Shown here: positions 51,765-64,000 of the stretch, in pieces
How the letters are laid out: each line of letters begins with the position of its first letter
How positions within the stretch are numbered: position 1 is the first letter of the stretch
DNA from: Plectrocnemia conspersa
Taxonomy: Eukaryota; Arthropoda; Insecta; Trichoptera; Polycentropodidae
Assembly (NCBI GenBank): GCA_009617715.1
Contig: VTFK01000010.1
Span: 1,550,001-1,614,000, forward strand
DNA length: 64,000 nt
Reading direction: 5' to 3'
Position numbers and translations under genes: made by a program
Notes under the pieces: model-generated
What the model was told of the DNA's origin: nothing
Database searches by the model: none
Seen by the model: only the letters and a program-made list of their open reading frames with translations

Positions 51765-51965
51765 TTACCTAGAATGAAGGGGAACGGCCTTAGCAAACAA
51801 CCCTGCGGAAACCCAGTTGGAGTTTTACGCGACATCAAATGTTTATTATTAAGCAAAATAACAGCTTTCACCTTCATGTATGATCGTATAATATGTTTTA
51901 GATAATCAAGGACTGGGTCGTGTCAAACGGTGCCGAATACATTTTCTATGTCTAGCATTTTTAAT
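51765..51965 (-). pseudogene. Decayed non-LTR reverse transcriptase fragment 2
   Basis: The minus strand reads MLDIENVFGTV (motif A) with a stop after it, then a spacer, then PTGFPQGCLLRPFPFIL, the diagnostic motif B (PxGxPQGSxLGPxLF) of non-LTR reverse transcriptases. The catalytic YADD region is not found. Confidence 0.82.
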
Positions 51966-51969
51966 CTTG

Positions 51970-54900
51970 TACTTTTTTATGTTAAAATTAGCGAAACCCA
52001 AATTTCTCGATTATAATTTGACTTCTCAGAGATTCTTTTAAGCGCGATAATATATTTTTTTAAATAGTTTTCCAAATGAAGATAATAGGCTAGTGAGTCA
52101 AAGTTTTGTTGTTTTTCACATATTGGTAAAATAGACAAATAATAAGCATACATTAAATATTTTGTATAATTAGTAAAAGCCATTAAATAGAGATTTTTAT
52201 CGAGGTGTTATATAATCTATCTTGCCAGGGATTTTTAAGCAATGTATGATATTATATAAGATTGACGGTGTTATTAGTAAAGTAATGCGTTGGTGATTTT
52301 GGTCGGTATATAATCGTACATGTGTCGTGTAAATATCAAATTCTAATGACAGTGTCTAGCATGGAGATTTCTTGTTAAAATAACGTCTTAACACGATATC
52401 AAAATTACTTTAACCCTTTTAAGTTTGTTTTTATATGTCCATGAATGTGAGACACATTAGCACAGCTTTTTAATAGTATTTTACAATAAGGTTTTTTTAA
52501 CATGATGCACATTCAAGTGATTTATTACAAGAATAAATTGATTTAAACTATTTATATACTATGAATATTTTATGACATAATTTTACGTCTTTGATACGAG
52601 TTTTACACTCAATTAAATTGGAATAATAAAAAAGTGAAAAATCACTTACCAATAAACATTGCCAAGAGAAAGCGTTCTATAATGAACTGGCGCATATCTG
52701 TCCTTTATTATATAATATATAAATGCACACACAAGTCTAATTGCATTAAACGAAACCAGTACGATCTTTATAGGTTACCCAATATTATCAGTTCAACATA
52801 TTCCTTTACCAAAAATCTTGCTGCTCATATTTATGTTTATGTTGTAAGTCTGTTTTGACAGGCGATACGCTAATACGTAGCAAAGGATCATAGTTCACCA
52901 TTGAATAATAAACATACAAAAGAGCGAACGAGCAAAGTTTCCGACAAAAGCTCCATAATAAATCGTGATTGGTTCTGAAGGTGTTATCCTCGTTCACGCT
53001 CACACGGGCGCAAAGGGATTAATCGACAAAAGCAATAAATTTTGCGCTGCCCTTTGTGGCCGAGGATGACTTAATTGCAAACCATTCTTCACAGTCATCG
53101 GACATAAGTCAACCGTCCGCGATCGTCGCGCTGTCACGAGACACCCGGGGGTTAAAGTTACGGGAGGGGCATCGTCAAAGGGCGTATTGTGAGGGCGCAT
53201 TAAGAAAATTGACACTCAATCAAGAATGAAGCCTTTTTATGAAAGTGAAACGTTACAATATTATCAAAAAATTTGAATGTAAAGATACTTTGACCAGCTC
53301 AATATTGCAATGGTAACAAAATTTCCATCGCAGTATACCTCTTTTAGTAGACTTGTTGAATATGAAATTTTAATATAAATAGCAATTCTTTGTTACAAAA
53401 TTTTTTATCAAAGTCGTGATAGTAAAATCTAGTTCATGATGTTTTCGAATAATTTAAATTTTTTTTAATTGTATTCCTTACAGTGGTTTGAACAAGCTTA
53501 CAAAGTTCATTTACATAAGCACATCGCAAGCTTTTATGTAAATGTTTTTTTTTATTTAAAATTTGCATATGTCTTGAGCACAAAAAATAAACTATATTGT
53601 ATTTTTTTGCTAATTTATGAGATGGAGCGAAAGTTATAGTTCCATTACTGGTAGACTAATTTGAGGTGCGAGACGCCCACCGGACATAAAAGTTTAGCCA
53701 CTGTTAGTATTGAATGTAAACATACGAAAAGACTGTAGTTTTATTTATGTTTTGTATAGATGTTTTATTATATTTTTCAACAATCAACAACTTTGATAAC
53801 AGCATTTAAAATTGGAAATCTAACACTCAATCATAATGAAATCATATAATTTTAATATAAAACAGTATTATATTTCATATAAAATAATCCAAAGCATTTT
53901 CGTATTATTTTCATAATATACAAACAATATAAAAAACGTCAGAATATATTCGATATATCCAGAAATGTGCACAGATGTTTCTCACGACCATTCGTCGAGC
54001 TTTCGTGGCTTTTCTCTGTCAAGCTCATATTGTATGATCACCTCATATATTTTCATTATTTTTTACGCTTCTGATTTTTATTAATGTTTACGATGGGCGC
54101 TTTATTGATATTGTTTTGTAATACGCACATCAATTCAGCAATATCATAATATTATTTTTAAATTATACTGATAAACCCACACATTTTTTATATGTATGTT
54201 TATTTGTTAAATAAATATATTTTGATCAAATTAAAAAAAAACATGCAATGTCAGACTATAACGCCTACATTATCATATTTAATATTATATTCAACTCAAT
54301 AAGGGTCTCAAAAACATTGTCAAAACGACATCAATCCAAAATTAAATTCTTTATATTAAATTATACAAATGAGAATTAGTTCGAACATATCTTAAAGTAA
54401 GATTCAAGCGAGGAACCTAAAATATTTAACCTGGTTGTTACCGAACCTTTTTTAGTACTTTTTATTCAATGGGCAACGATTTATTTAGATATTTGCAACA
54501 TTAAAGTTGTAAATATTTTAACCTTCTACTCACTGTTTATGGTGACTTGGGTAAAAACTATATTAAAGCGGTTTTTAATGGACTTGCAATGCGACACTTA
54601 AATTTTCCGGACAGTCGTCGTTTATATGTACCGTATTCATTAACGATTTTTTTAATTATCTTGGAGTCTAATAATCTGTGTAAACTTAAATCATAATGTT
54701 TCGGCATTTATTAGATATGTAAAAAAATATAAGCATATTTTTTTGTAAGTATTAAATCATGCAATAAAATATATATGCAATTTAATGATAGCACACGTGT
54801 GTTGGTCTCTGGCGGTAATAAATCAAAAATTGCGGGTCATTTCCTCGGGGGTTGTTTTTATCCACCCCGCAGGATCTGGCCCGCATGAATAAGGAGCCCT

Positions 54901-57900
54901 GTCCGGCGCCCGGGCGTGCGAAAAGGGATAAAAATGATTGCGCGACATAAATTGCTTTTTTTCATATCAGCCGAGCGTTTCTTTTATTCATTCGCGGCCT
55001 CACGTTCGAGCAGCGCCGCGCCGCCAGGGCCGGATCGGACCGGCTTTAATTCATCGCTAATGAATAAGCCTAGGGGATGCTGGTGGGAGGCGGTTTGCCA
55101 TTTATACATTATTCAACTGTTTTGTTTTACGATTTGTCCCACGGTGCTTTAACCTACTGCCGTAAAGCGCGAGCAACGCTGACTGTATTATTAAACTGAA
55201 CGATGTACGAAAGCTTGTCAATATATTTATTAGGTTGGTGGAATATAAACGTGGCTTTTAAAATAAAAATCGTGTTTTAAACCTTTTTCATAATAGATCT
55301 TAAAAGGTTGCTCATTAATATTTCTGTATGTCTTTGCTTTTGCTTAAGTAAGGCTACATAATTTTGTTTAAGAGTATATACAGGTAAAAGAAAATTTATT
55401 AATGTGTTGAGTGAGGGTGGAATGAGTTTTGTATCGAAAATTAAACTATAGAAAGTATATAGATGACAATCCGGAAAACACAGAAATATTATACAATTTT
55501 TTTTTGTATATTTATTTTATATTATACCTCAGACTTTAATATGTACAGTCAAGTTTATTCTCATTAGTAATACCTTCTCTATGGTCCTAAAATAGGGGTT
55601 TTCTTTTGTGTCTTTCAGTAGTGTCAATTTTTTAAGTTATTTTTGTAGTGTTTTGTTGTAAATTTTTAGCTAACCTATTTTTTGTTTCTTAATTTTCTTA
55701 TAAGAGAATTTAGTTTTATTATTATTATATAATACAATTCTAATTATTTCGCTCATTAGCTTTAATATTTTCTTCGTCATTAATTCTTGCTTTTTGATTG
55801 CCTTAAAATACTTACAAAACTACAAAAAAATCACGAAGCAAATATATATTTTTTTAAACTTACTTTTATTATTATATTAAAAAAAAAGCTTTAAAGGACA
55901 AACTACAAAATGATTTAATTGATTCGCAATATATTTTATTTGATGATAACTTCGCATCCTTTGATTCGGTATTATTAGTATTTTACTCCGATAGAAATGT
56001 TAATTGCGTTACCTTAAAATTCGATCGTAGTGATACAATTAGGGATTATTAATAAATAAACTAATAATTCGGCAATTAAATTGGAATTAACATGATGAAG
56101 CTTTAACAATAAAATCTGAGAGCAAATTAAAAGATTGCTGTAGTCGCAATTAGAATAATTTTGAATTTAAAAAGTTTTAGTTTTATAAAAGTCATTTAAA
56201 TATTTTCTTAAATTAATAAATAAAATTAAAGGTTTTTATTGTAAATAATATTAATTAAAACTACAAAGAGTAATATTTTTGAGTTTTTAATTTTTCGTAG
56301 CGGAAAATGGAATTTAAAAAGTCAAAAGTGGTCTACATTCTGGCCACTTCTGCTCTTTAATTTATACTTTTTAATAGGTCATAGGTCTACATATGTAACA
56401 GATAGATAGGTTTACACCAAATGTTGTGTTGCTGTTTCTAAAGAGTAATTTTTTAGCATAGATACACTTCTATCTCCTTTCAACTACATATTCCCTTCCT
56501 GAATGTAAAATTGTGTAATATTCAATGCCTTCGTGTTCAAGTTTTGTTTAATTATTGATCCTGAATCAATTAAAATTACTTCACTATGAATGTAAATTAA
56601 ATTCAAAGAGATCTATAATTTTTTGGTACATTAGAAAACTTATCACAACAATAGAATTTCATTCAAAAATTATGTTCACTGAATAAATCTCGCATTTGAC
56701 AGGTTGTAGAAGTTGACAGATTAGTTTTAAACAAGTTACGCATAAAAATCGCTTTTATTTGAACTTGCCTTTTATATTAACTTTTTAAATAACCTTTGTA
56801 ATTTCATTGTAAGCATCTTTGAATACATATACTCAAAAAAAAATTCATCAAATAGTACTTACCGTGTCATTTTTTACCATTTTAGTCTACGTTTATATTA
56901 AAACATTTTCCTATTTTTCTGTGATAAATTCTCCTTGCTCGGTAAAAGATTTAAAAGTAGCCCTCACATTAAAAAAAATAAAGTGACACAATTAAGCAAT
57001 TAATAAATTACACGTTCAACGCTTTTAAGCTCCGAAGCATTAATACACGTCATGTATCAGAACAGATGGCATTTCCCAGGCGTTCAGTAGTAACATTTCG
57101 TTGGGTGGTATCCGAACTAGGCCTTCTGGCGAAGCAATCAGAATCAAGCAAAGGGTTGCCAACTTAAACGATTCAAATCCTTATATATAAATTAGCCGTA
57201 ATTTGTAAGGGGAGTGACAGGCGGATGCTGTCAACAGCATCTTTCGCACCGGAGAATAGTATGAGAGACAAGGGCTTGTCGGTGGCCTATTATATAACAC
57301 CCATTCGTATAGATATTCATTTGACCTTAAATTCTAATCGCCAAGCCATTTGTTAGTGTATCTACGCACTTGCGTTTGTCCTGTGCCTTCTAAATTATTT
57401 ATAAACGGTTACTTAAAGTAAACTAACGCAGAAGCGTTACATAATTTAACCGCTTCACGTGTCTTCCGTGACTCATTAATAAATCACAGTTTCCCACGCA
57501 CATAATGATCTCTGGAAGAATGTTTCTACGTGTTTGCTAACATCGTGGTTTACTTGAATTAATAATTTGACTGTGGTGGAAAGTGCTCTATGTTATTTTA
57601 TAATGCACAATATTTTATATTTTCAATAGAAAATTGCGATATATGTATATCAATTATTTTAATAGTTCGTTTTGAAAAAGATACCATACTATATATATTT
57701 TAGGTCTATTCGTGGTAGATTAAATATTATTATTAAAATATCTTTTTGTATTTGTATATTTACAGCTTTAACATACCAGGCATGTCTTATGTGTTTAACA
57801 ATATTTTAGATTATTATATAATTCATATTTAGCAATTTTAAACAAGTTTTATTATGAATAAATCAAAAAGATTCGTAGTAAAAAAAGTAAAAGAAATTTA

Positions 57901-60080
57901 AAAATTTTGCAAAGTTAAGAAAATAATATATAGTGTTATTTATTAATAAAAATTTAATTAAAAATATTTTGAATGCTAAAGCAGCGTAATAATTTCGTGT
58001 TTCTTGTTGAAAATTATTTCTCGAGAATTTCTCGAGAAAATGCTTAATTGAAAATGATTGTTTTTTAGCATTTTTTGTATTTATTAAATATTTTAAAATA
58101 TTTTACAACTGCTGCATTTTTTACCGCTGCATAAGAAAGGGTAGATCCGAGCCAGATGTCCTGTATAATATTCATGTTTTATTTAAAGCTTTTAATAGAG
58201 GTCGATAGTTTTTGAATGGCAAAAAAAAAAGCTTAAGATTTTCTCTACTCAGCTACTACTCTAATTGGAATTTTCTCTGCTTTGCTATTTTAAGAACTAA
58301 ATTAATAATCAGATTGTCACTCTGCGTGGAAATTAGCAGATTTCATAAATGTATGGGGTCTTACCACAAAGTTACGCCATGAAAGTTACATGTCGGCGAA
58401 CTTATATTCGATCTGATTTTTTTATTAATTTTTATCTTTATCTTTTTCAAAACATAAAAAATATAAAGTAGCAACAAAACTGCATAAAAAAACTTGTTAA
58501 ATATGTTCATGTACTTATTATTTTTTCATGAGTATTTTGAAAATTAGCAAATATCTTCCGTAAACCATGGCTGGTGCATCTGGGGAAGATGGTTTTCAAT
58601 TAATTCTTTAATTTTCCTCTCACTTGCCGTATTATCTTGTACTTTGCACCCCTCTCTTCGTCTCTATAAATTTTAACGTATTGTTCGCCACCTCCCTATT
58701 GCTTTGTTCGCGTCCAAAACAGACTTGCACTTCATTTTCTTTTTATTCAAAGCAACACGCTCATTTGCACATCATGCCAAGCAAATAATCTCGAAATTTC
58801 GCACCCCTCGGACTGACGAGAGGGTGAGCCTCCAAAACTCACCTTTTCCCTCTGCATCGCTGCGAACGTGTTTAATTTTCAACGTTATTACGCACGTGAA
58901 CGTATGTATCATTTCTCACGGCTGAACAGATGTGTAATCTATTCAATATTTAATATGGAATGTGTTTTCGGAAGCGGCGGCCGATGTTTCAGTGTCGCCG
59001 ACTCTCATGTCGAAACACAGCTAAATGAATTTGGACCAAACTCGGGTTTTGGGTGTATTTCTTTTCTTTAAATTTATTGCGGTCTATAAAACATACAAGA
59101 CCCCGTGTTGTATAAGATAAATGTGCGTTTTCAGAAGTTTATAGTTTCGTGTACAGTTTTATGGTTCACAATTGCTTGCCAACATGGCGCATCTTACCCA
59201 TCGTCGAATTAAAGCACTTTATTTGAAAAATAAATTCCGAGGACGTAATGTGTTTACCTATTAAAGAAATCATATAAAAGTATTTACATATAAGTATATT
59301 TCACTCTTATTAAGTACTTATTTCATATAAAAATTAAATTATTTAAAAACTATTTTTATTCTTCATAATTACATATTTATTTTCCACGTGAGAATCGTGA
59401 CTCAAAAACAGTCATTTTTTTAGCTAACGAGTAGGTGTAGAGTCTTCTCAAAATCCGCGTAAATCTGCGGGCAACCAGTAATTGATAAAAACAACGAAAC
59501 GCTACTAATTGACAAAAACTCAAATACAGCACTATTATTTTTTTTGTAAAAATGTTTAATTGGATTTCCAACAGTGCCTATTAATTAAAATATTATCTAC
59601 TATGTTACTTGTCACTTATATAGCATTGTTTATTACATTTTACTAAAATTGGCGTAGTTTTAACAAATTAAAATTACGATAAAGCCAGCCATTATGTTTT
59701 TTAGTCATTAGCACTTTCAAAATAAATTAAATTTCCATGTAAAAGCATACATTTATTTGCCTTAATGTATCGTAATGCTTTTACACAATTTGCCAGAGTT
59801 GCTAGTTTCTTAAACAATGTGCTCGTAATATACTAATTTTATTTATTATAACTGTACGCTTTGTACTAATCTTAGTGTTGTTGTTTATGCTACAGTATCA
59901 TTAAGTTTATTATTTGCAATGTCCATGAAATTTAGTAAAAGAGGTGACTATGAAGTCTATAGATGTTTGTCTAAATTGCTAAAGCGCAAAATTTTTGAGA
60001 ATAAATTTAAAAAAAAAAATTGTAAGCTTAATGATTCTTGCATAGTAAATTATTCTTAGTTACCGTCGCACAACGTACAT
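51970..60080. other. Long gene-free stretch with islands
   Basis: GC-richer islands lie at about 52860-53220, 54790-55160, 56990-57560 and 58610-59060, the second being the most GC-rich. A 23-bp palindrome made of two tandem TTTCTCGAGAA units is at 58017-58039. No gene, RNA or complete transposon was recognised. Confidence 0.5.
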
Positions 60081-60084
60081 ACTA

Positions 60085-60545
60085 CAACTTTGATAATACT
60101 TTATTATTGCGCACTCTTTATGATGCCTTAATCCGCAGCATATCAGTAGTTGGCTTCAATGCAATAAATTGCGACTCGAAAAAGCACAGCGTAGATTCAT
60201 TCGGTATTTTTACCTAAAAGGATACGGTTACTATCTATCAGTTTGGGATCTTTTAAATATTTTTCAATGGCACGTAATACTTAAACATTGTTGAAAATTA
60301 TTCAGAGGTACGAAAAATTATAATAAAAAAATATTTATTCCACCGGCAGAATTTTTTTTTATAAATGCCAATACTCAGCATCAGACAAGGAAAGTGCAAA
60401 TATTAAGATTCAACTTGACTTTAGGAGCCAAGCAGCACTCCAGCTTTAATCTTTGGATTAGATTGAGATGCACGGATCATAATAGATCAGAAATAAATTT
60501 AAGTGAAGATTTGAGACGACCAAAGATAAAAAGAAACGGTAACTG
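60085..60545 (+). pseudogene. Decayed non-LTR retrotransposon ORF2 C-terminus
   Basis: LLLRTLYDALIRSIS then, one frame over, KLRLEKAQRRFIRYFYLKGYGYY is the conserved region after the RT domain of Jockey/CR1-type ORF2 (L..Y..LVRSILEY ... RLE..QRRF.RYLY.K.YGYY). A later stretch, RKVQILRFNLTLGAKQHSSF, continues to a stop. Frameshifts and loss of the upstream RT show it is dead. Confidence 0.82.
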
Positions 60546-60549
60546 AACC

Positions 60550-63500
60550 AAATATATAAAAGTAGCAATATATATATATATAACATTTGTACTGATACTA
60601 ATTACTTATTAGATCAATGTGTGTTTTGATATATTGTGTTTATATCATTTATACATTGTGATAAGGCAATTTTTTATCTCAAAACATAATGCAGTGAGAC
60701 CTTAGGGCTTTTATGTTCATTCAGTTTGTCCTGTACTTAGATTGTATGGTTGGTAGTAATGTTAGTTATTTTTATAAATAAAATAGGTTTTGTTTTAAGT
60801 AATTGATTTTAATTTTATATAAAATATTTATTATTTTTTTTTTAAGAGACACAAATGTCTTTAAGAAAAAAAATACAATAGAACATAAACTAAGCTAAGT
60901 AAAAATTAAGGATGTAATCAATAAAGTTATATTAGTATTATAAGAACAAAGGAAGCCTGTGTAGAGCACGCGAATAATAATATTGAAATTACATAACTTT
61001 TGAAAACTTGTTACAACATGTAATTTGGGGATTAAACCATCCCCCTGAAGATCTCGAAAAGCTCGCGCCGCAAAGGCTGCATTTCACAAGCCCCAAGTCG
61101 CGTCATCAGAAACAGATGACGTTCCGCTAATTACTGTCGTCATGGCTGCCTCATTACCAAACGCCCCCTCATATCTTGAGAAGGAAAATCCGCCCCTGCA
61201 ACAGTTTTAGATTTCCGCGGCGACCCCAAACGGAGTCTCGCCCTCTCGTTGTAACTTTCACTTTACTACCAATTAACAGCCCCCGCGGGGGCAATATATA
61301 ATCTGGAGCCACCGTCAGCTTTCTTTAAATAATTTCATATAAATCCTTGCATTCAACAGATGTGATTTATGCCATAATAGGAAAACGCCCCGCGGACACA
61401 ATGGACGGCGATAAATTACCTTAAATCAAATAATGCACGAACGGAGCAAGCGAGAGAGTGCAAAATCGCCAGAGATTGTTTATTGTGTATTTGGTCGTTT
61501 TTCGTATGGCGAATACAACACTCGACCCCTGAGTGTTTTTCGAAGCTTAAATATATAAGACACGGTTTTCTTTTCTTCCGTTCGAGTGTTCTTTTCTTTT
61601 GGGTTTTTTGTTCGCGTTCCAGATATATTCATTCGAGGAGAGTAACGCATCGAAAGCTCTTATGAAAGCTCTACTATTTGCATGCACAAAAACTCTCGCG
61701 CTTTAAAGTAAATATATACACCGTAGAAGTTTTTATATAAGCCACTACTAAAATGTATATTTTTATTTATTATTCTGTATTTACTTTAATTATACAATAT
61801 TGTTACTTTAAATAACAATTATAGTATGTTTTTATAGTATTTATATTACATGTTCCATAGCTGTAGTAGCAGCATAAAATGAAGAAGTATCCCTTCGTGA
61901 TTTTTATAAATCATACAACACTTCTAAAAAATCTGCTATCGTAAATTTTAGGGTATATGCACCAATACAGATATGTATATCAAGATTTAGACTTAGACTT
62001 AGGTATCAACGGACAAAGCATGACTGACTGTTAAATCTAAAATAAAAAAAGACATTTATTTCGGGGTTACCTAATATTATATAATATATATATATGATCC
62101 TAGTATTGACTTTTCATGTACACCGTTAAATATTACTTGTTATTTTTAATGAAATTTACTTCTTTTTAATTCTTGCTACATAGTCAGTGAATAATATATA
62201 AAGCAACTTAAAACTATTTTACCTATAAATATACTCTTTTTGAGTTTTATTAACATTATATATCTATCTAGTGTTTTAAAAGCTCCTGAATACTGCATTA
62301 GTGATTTGCATCCTTGGCAATAAACCAAGCATTTATCACTACTTTCAATGTAGTTTTTGTACAACGTTTCTCCTGAAATTCAATGGTCGTTTACATAAAA
62401 TATTTTTTAAATATAAATTTAATTTATGTGTTTATTTCATATAGTTTAAATTAGAATTGACTTAATGTATTACTAAATTAAATTAACGCATTTAAACTTC
62501 TTAATTTATTTAATTAAATATCACTCGTATCAGAATAACAAAAAATTAGCACATAAAATAAAATCAAAAGTAAAGCTGTAATTTATCTTTTTGATAAAAT
62601 ACGTATTTGAAATGAAATACTGTCGTGAAACATATGCGCTTTATATCGAATCTATCACAGAATGAATTGCGAGAAAATACGTCCGTCGGTGGAATAAGTG
62701 TATTTTTACGTATCGGCATCTATTGAAAAGCTCATCTCAAAGCTTGCAGGTGAGGGCCAAGGCCTCGCCCGATCGAGCCGAGCTTTCAACTCTTCGGTGA
62801 GATTTATTGTGTGGAAAAGGGACTGATTTCGTTTTAACCGAAGGCAAATTATCTGACAAGGATTTATCGACGCGTCACGATTTATTTTTCTAGGCAATAA
62901 ATTATTTCTAGAAAAAATTATGAATCTTAAGAGCGTGACATCCCGGACGAATTGCGAATGTGCGCAATAATTTTGACAAAGTGAGAGAACAATTACCAAG
63001 TTTTTATTAGCGTTTCGCGCATAAAGCTCTAAAAAGACGCCTTTAAAAAATGGAATAGGTACATCTCCAATTTTATATAAATAATAAAAGTTTTTTTGCC
63101 CTTTTTTATGAGAGTTTATAGGCATGTTAGAAGAACACCGACTCTGGGTTTAATGGATGAGTAATATAAATTAAACTAAGTAATGATTTTTTTCTAAATA
63201 AAATAATTATACAATTGCTATAAAAGTGTAAAAAGGTACTAAACCTTTTTACTGCTTATTTTTATATTAACTTGGATTTAGTTTAGAAGAATATGAAGTA
63301 CGTCAGCACTGTAAATTGATCATTTGTGAGTCACAAGTATTACAGATTTTAAAATAATATTGCATCTTTATGTCAGCATAAGGAAATTGTTTACGTTTAT
63401 CGGTGAAAATATTTTAGTTTAATGAAATGTTATTTTTTTAATGAGATAAATTTTCTTATTATAAAATAAAAAGTCTCTTGACGAATTCGCGTAGTGATAT

Positions 63501-64000
63501 TAACAACTTACACTGGTAATTAAAATATTAAAAGCAAATAAATGGGACGAAGTTTATGGATATTACTTAAAAATAAATGTGTAGAGATGACCCTAATATA
63601 AATCGAGGAAAATAATTATGAACAGGAAGTAGATTAAAATTTTTATAAAAAATAAAATTATTTTATAGAATATTGTTTTAAAAAATGATATTGAAAATAA
63701 TACATAAAATAACATTTTGATTTAAAATCAGTCTTAAGCCTTTCCTTGTCTTGGAATAAGAAATAGACTTAATAAAAAATCGTTTAAGGTTAAAGCGCCA
63801 AAAACAGTTTCGGTCGGTCTATAGATTATAGAATTTTTTGGAATCTCAAAAATAAAAACTTAAATTTTTCATGAAAAATATTTTTCATTTAATATGATTA
63901 ATAAGGAAAATATTACCATTATGCTTCGCCCAGTAAAATTGATTATTTTTTTAAACATTGTCATTATAACAGTTAAAATCAAGGTTTTTAATATATTATG
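60550..64000. other. Gene-free stretch with islands
   Basis: GC-richer islands lie at about 61020-61700 (with a 14-bp GC palindrome and a TATA-like box) and 62630-63010. The 139-codon minus-strand ORF over the second (62706-63125) is not recognised and is treated as chance. AT-rich elsewhere. Confidence 0.45.
61279..61320 (+). promoter_or_regulatory. Possible core promoter in GC-rich island
   Basis: GCCCCCGCGGGGGC (61279-61292), a perfect 14-bp palindrome, is followed by TATATAA (61295-61301) and TCAG (61315-61318). The TATA to initiator spacing of about 22 is slightly short. The nearest ATG in good context (61401) opens only a seven-codon frame, so a transcript is unproven. Confidence 0.25.

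Noticed and set aside
62706..63125. 139-codon minus-strand ORF, the longest single open frame in the window
   Set aside because: No family, no domain, no splice or poly(A) context, and it lies over a GC-richer island where stops are rarer. Kept as chance unless expression shows otherwise.

Overview
The window is AT-rich animal nuclear DNA, with short GT-AG introns, relic non-LTR retrotransposons, a mariner and small DNA transposons. The best fit is an insect, probably a moth or butterfly. The order is an inference from composition and transposon content; the gene homology alone shows an animal.

Left edge (1-5 kb, minus strand): the 5' half of timeout, the insect orthologue of human TIMELESS. 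Ten coding exons can be joined with consistent splice phases from the start codon at 4745 down to 1294. The rest of the gene runs off the left edge. An E2F-like site and an initiator-like motif lie about 190-210 bp upstream of the ATG, which would suit an S-phase replication-fork gene.

From 5 to 64 kb there is almost no recognisable protein-coding sequence. It holds: a 96-bp AT microsatellite (5.1 kb); a 390-bp hAT-type MITE with a perfect 8-bp target duplication (6.3 kb); a small unknown gene with a C-terminal hydrophobic segment and a poly(A) signal (18.1-18.5 kb); a 2.06-kb block with terminal inverted repeats and subterminal repeats (31.7-33.7 kb); and, at 37.5-39.1 kb, two coding-looking exons of an unidentified gene. 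A degenerate 1.03-kb mariner lies between those two exons and makes up nearly all of the apparent intron. Decayed reverse transcriptase fragments lie at 27.2, 51.8 and 60.1 kb. LINE 3' tails with a characteristic hairpin lie at 19.4, 20.4 and 47.2 kb, and an unclassified dispersed repeat has copies at 7, 19.1 and 39.9 kb.

The remaining sequence is very AT-rich DNA punctuated by GC-richer, non-coding-looking islands of 150-600 bp. This pattern suits a regulatory landscape or a very large intron. One island element (about 112 bp) is duplicated at 29.7 and 31.0 kb. Several strong hairpins (291, 10545, 15535, 20456, 40120) are not explained by genes. No rRNA, CRISPR array, prokaryotic feature or intact transposase was found.
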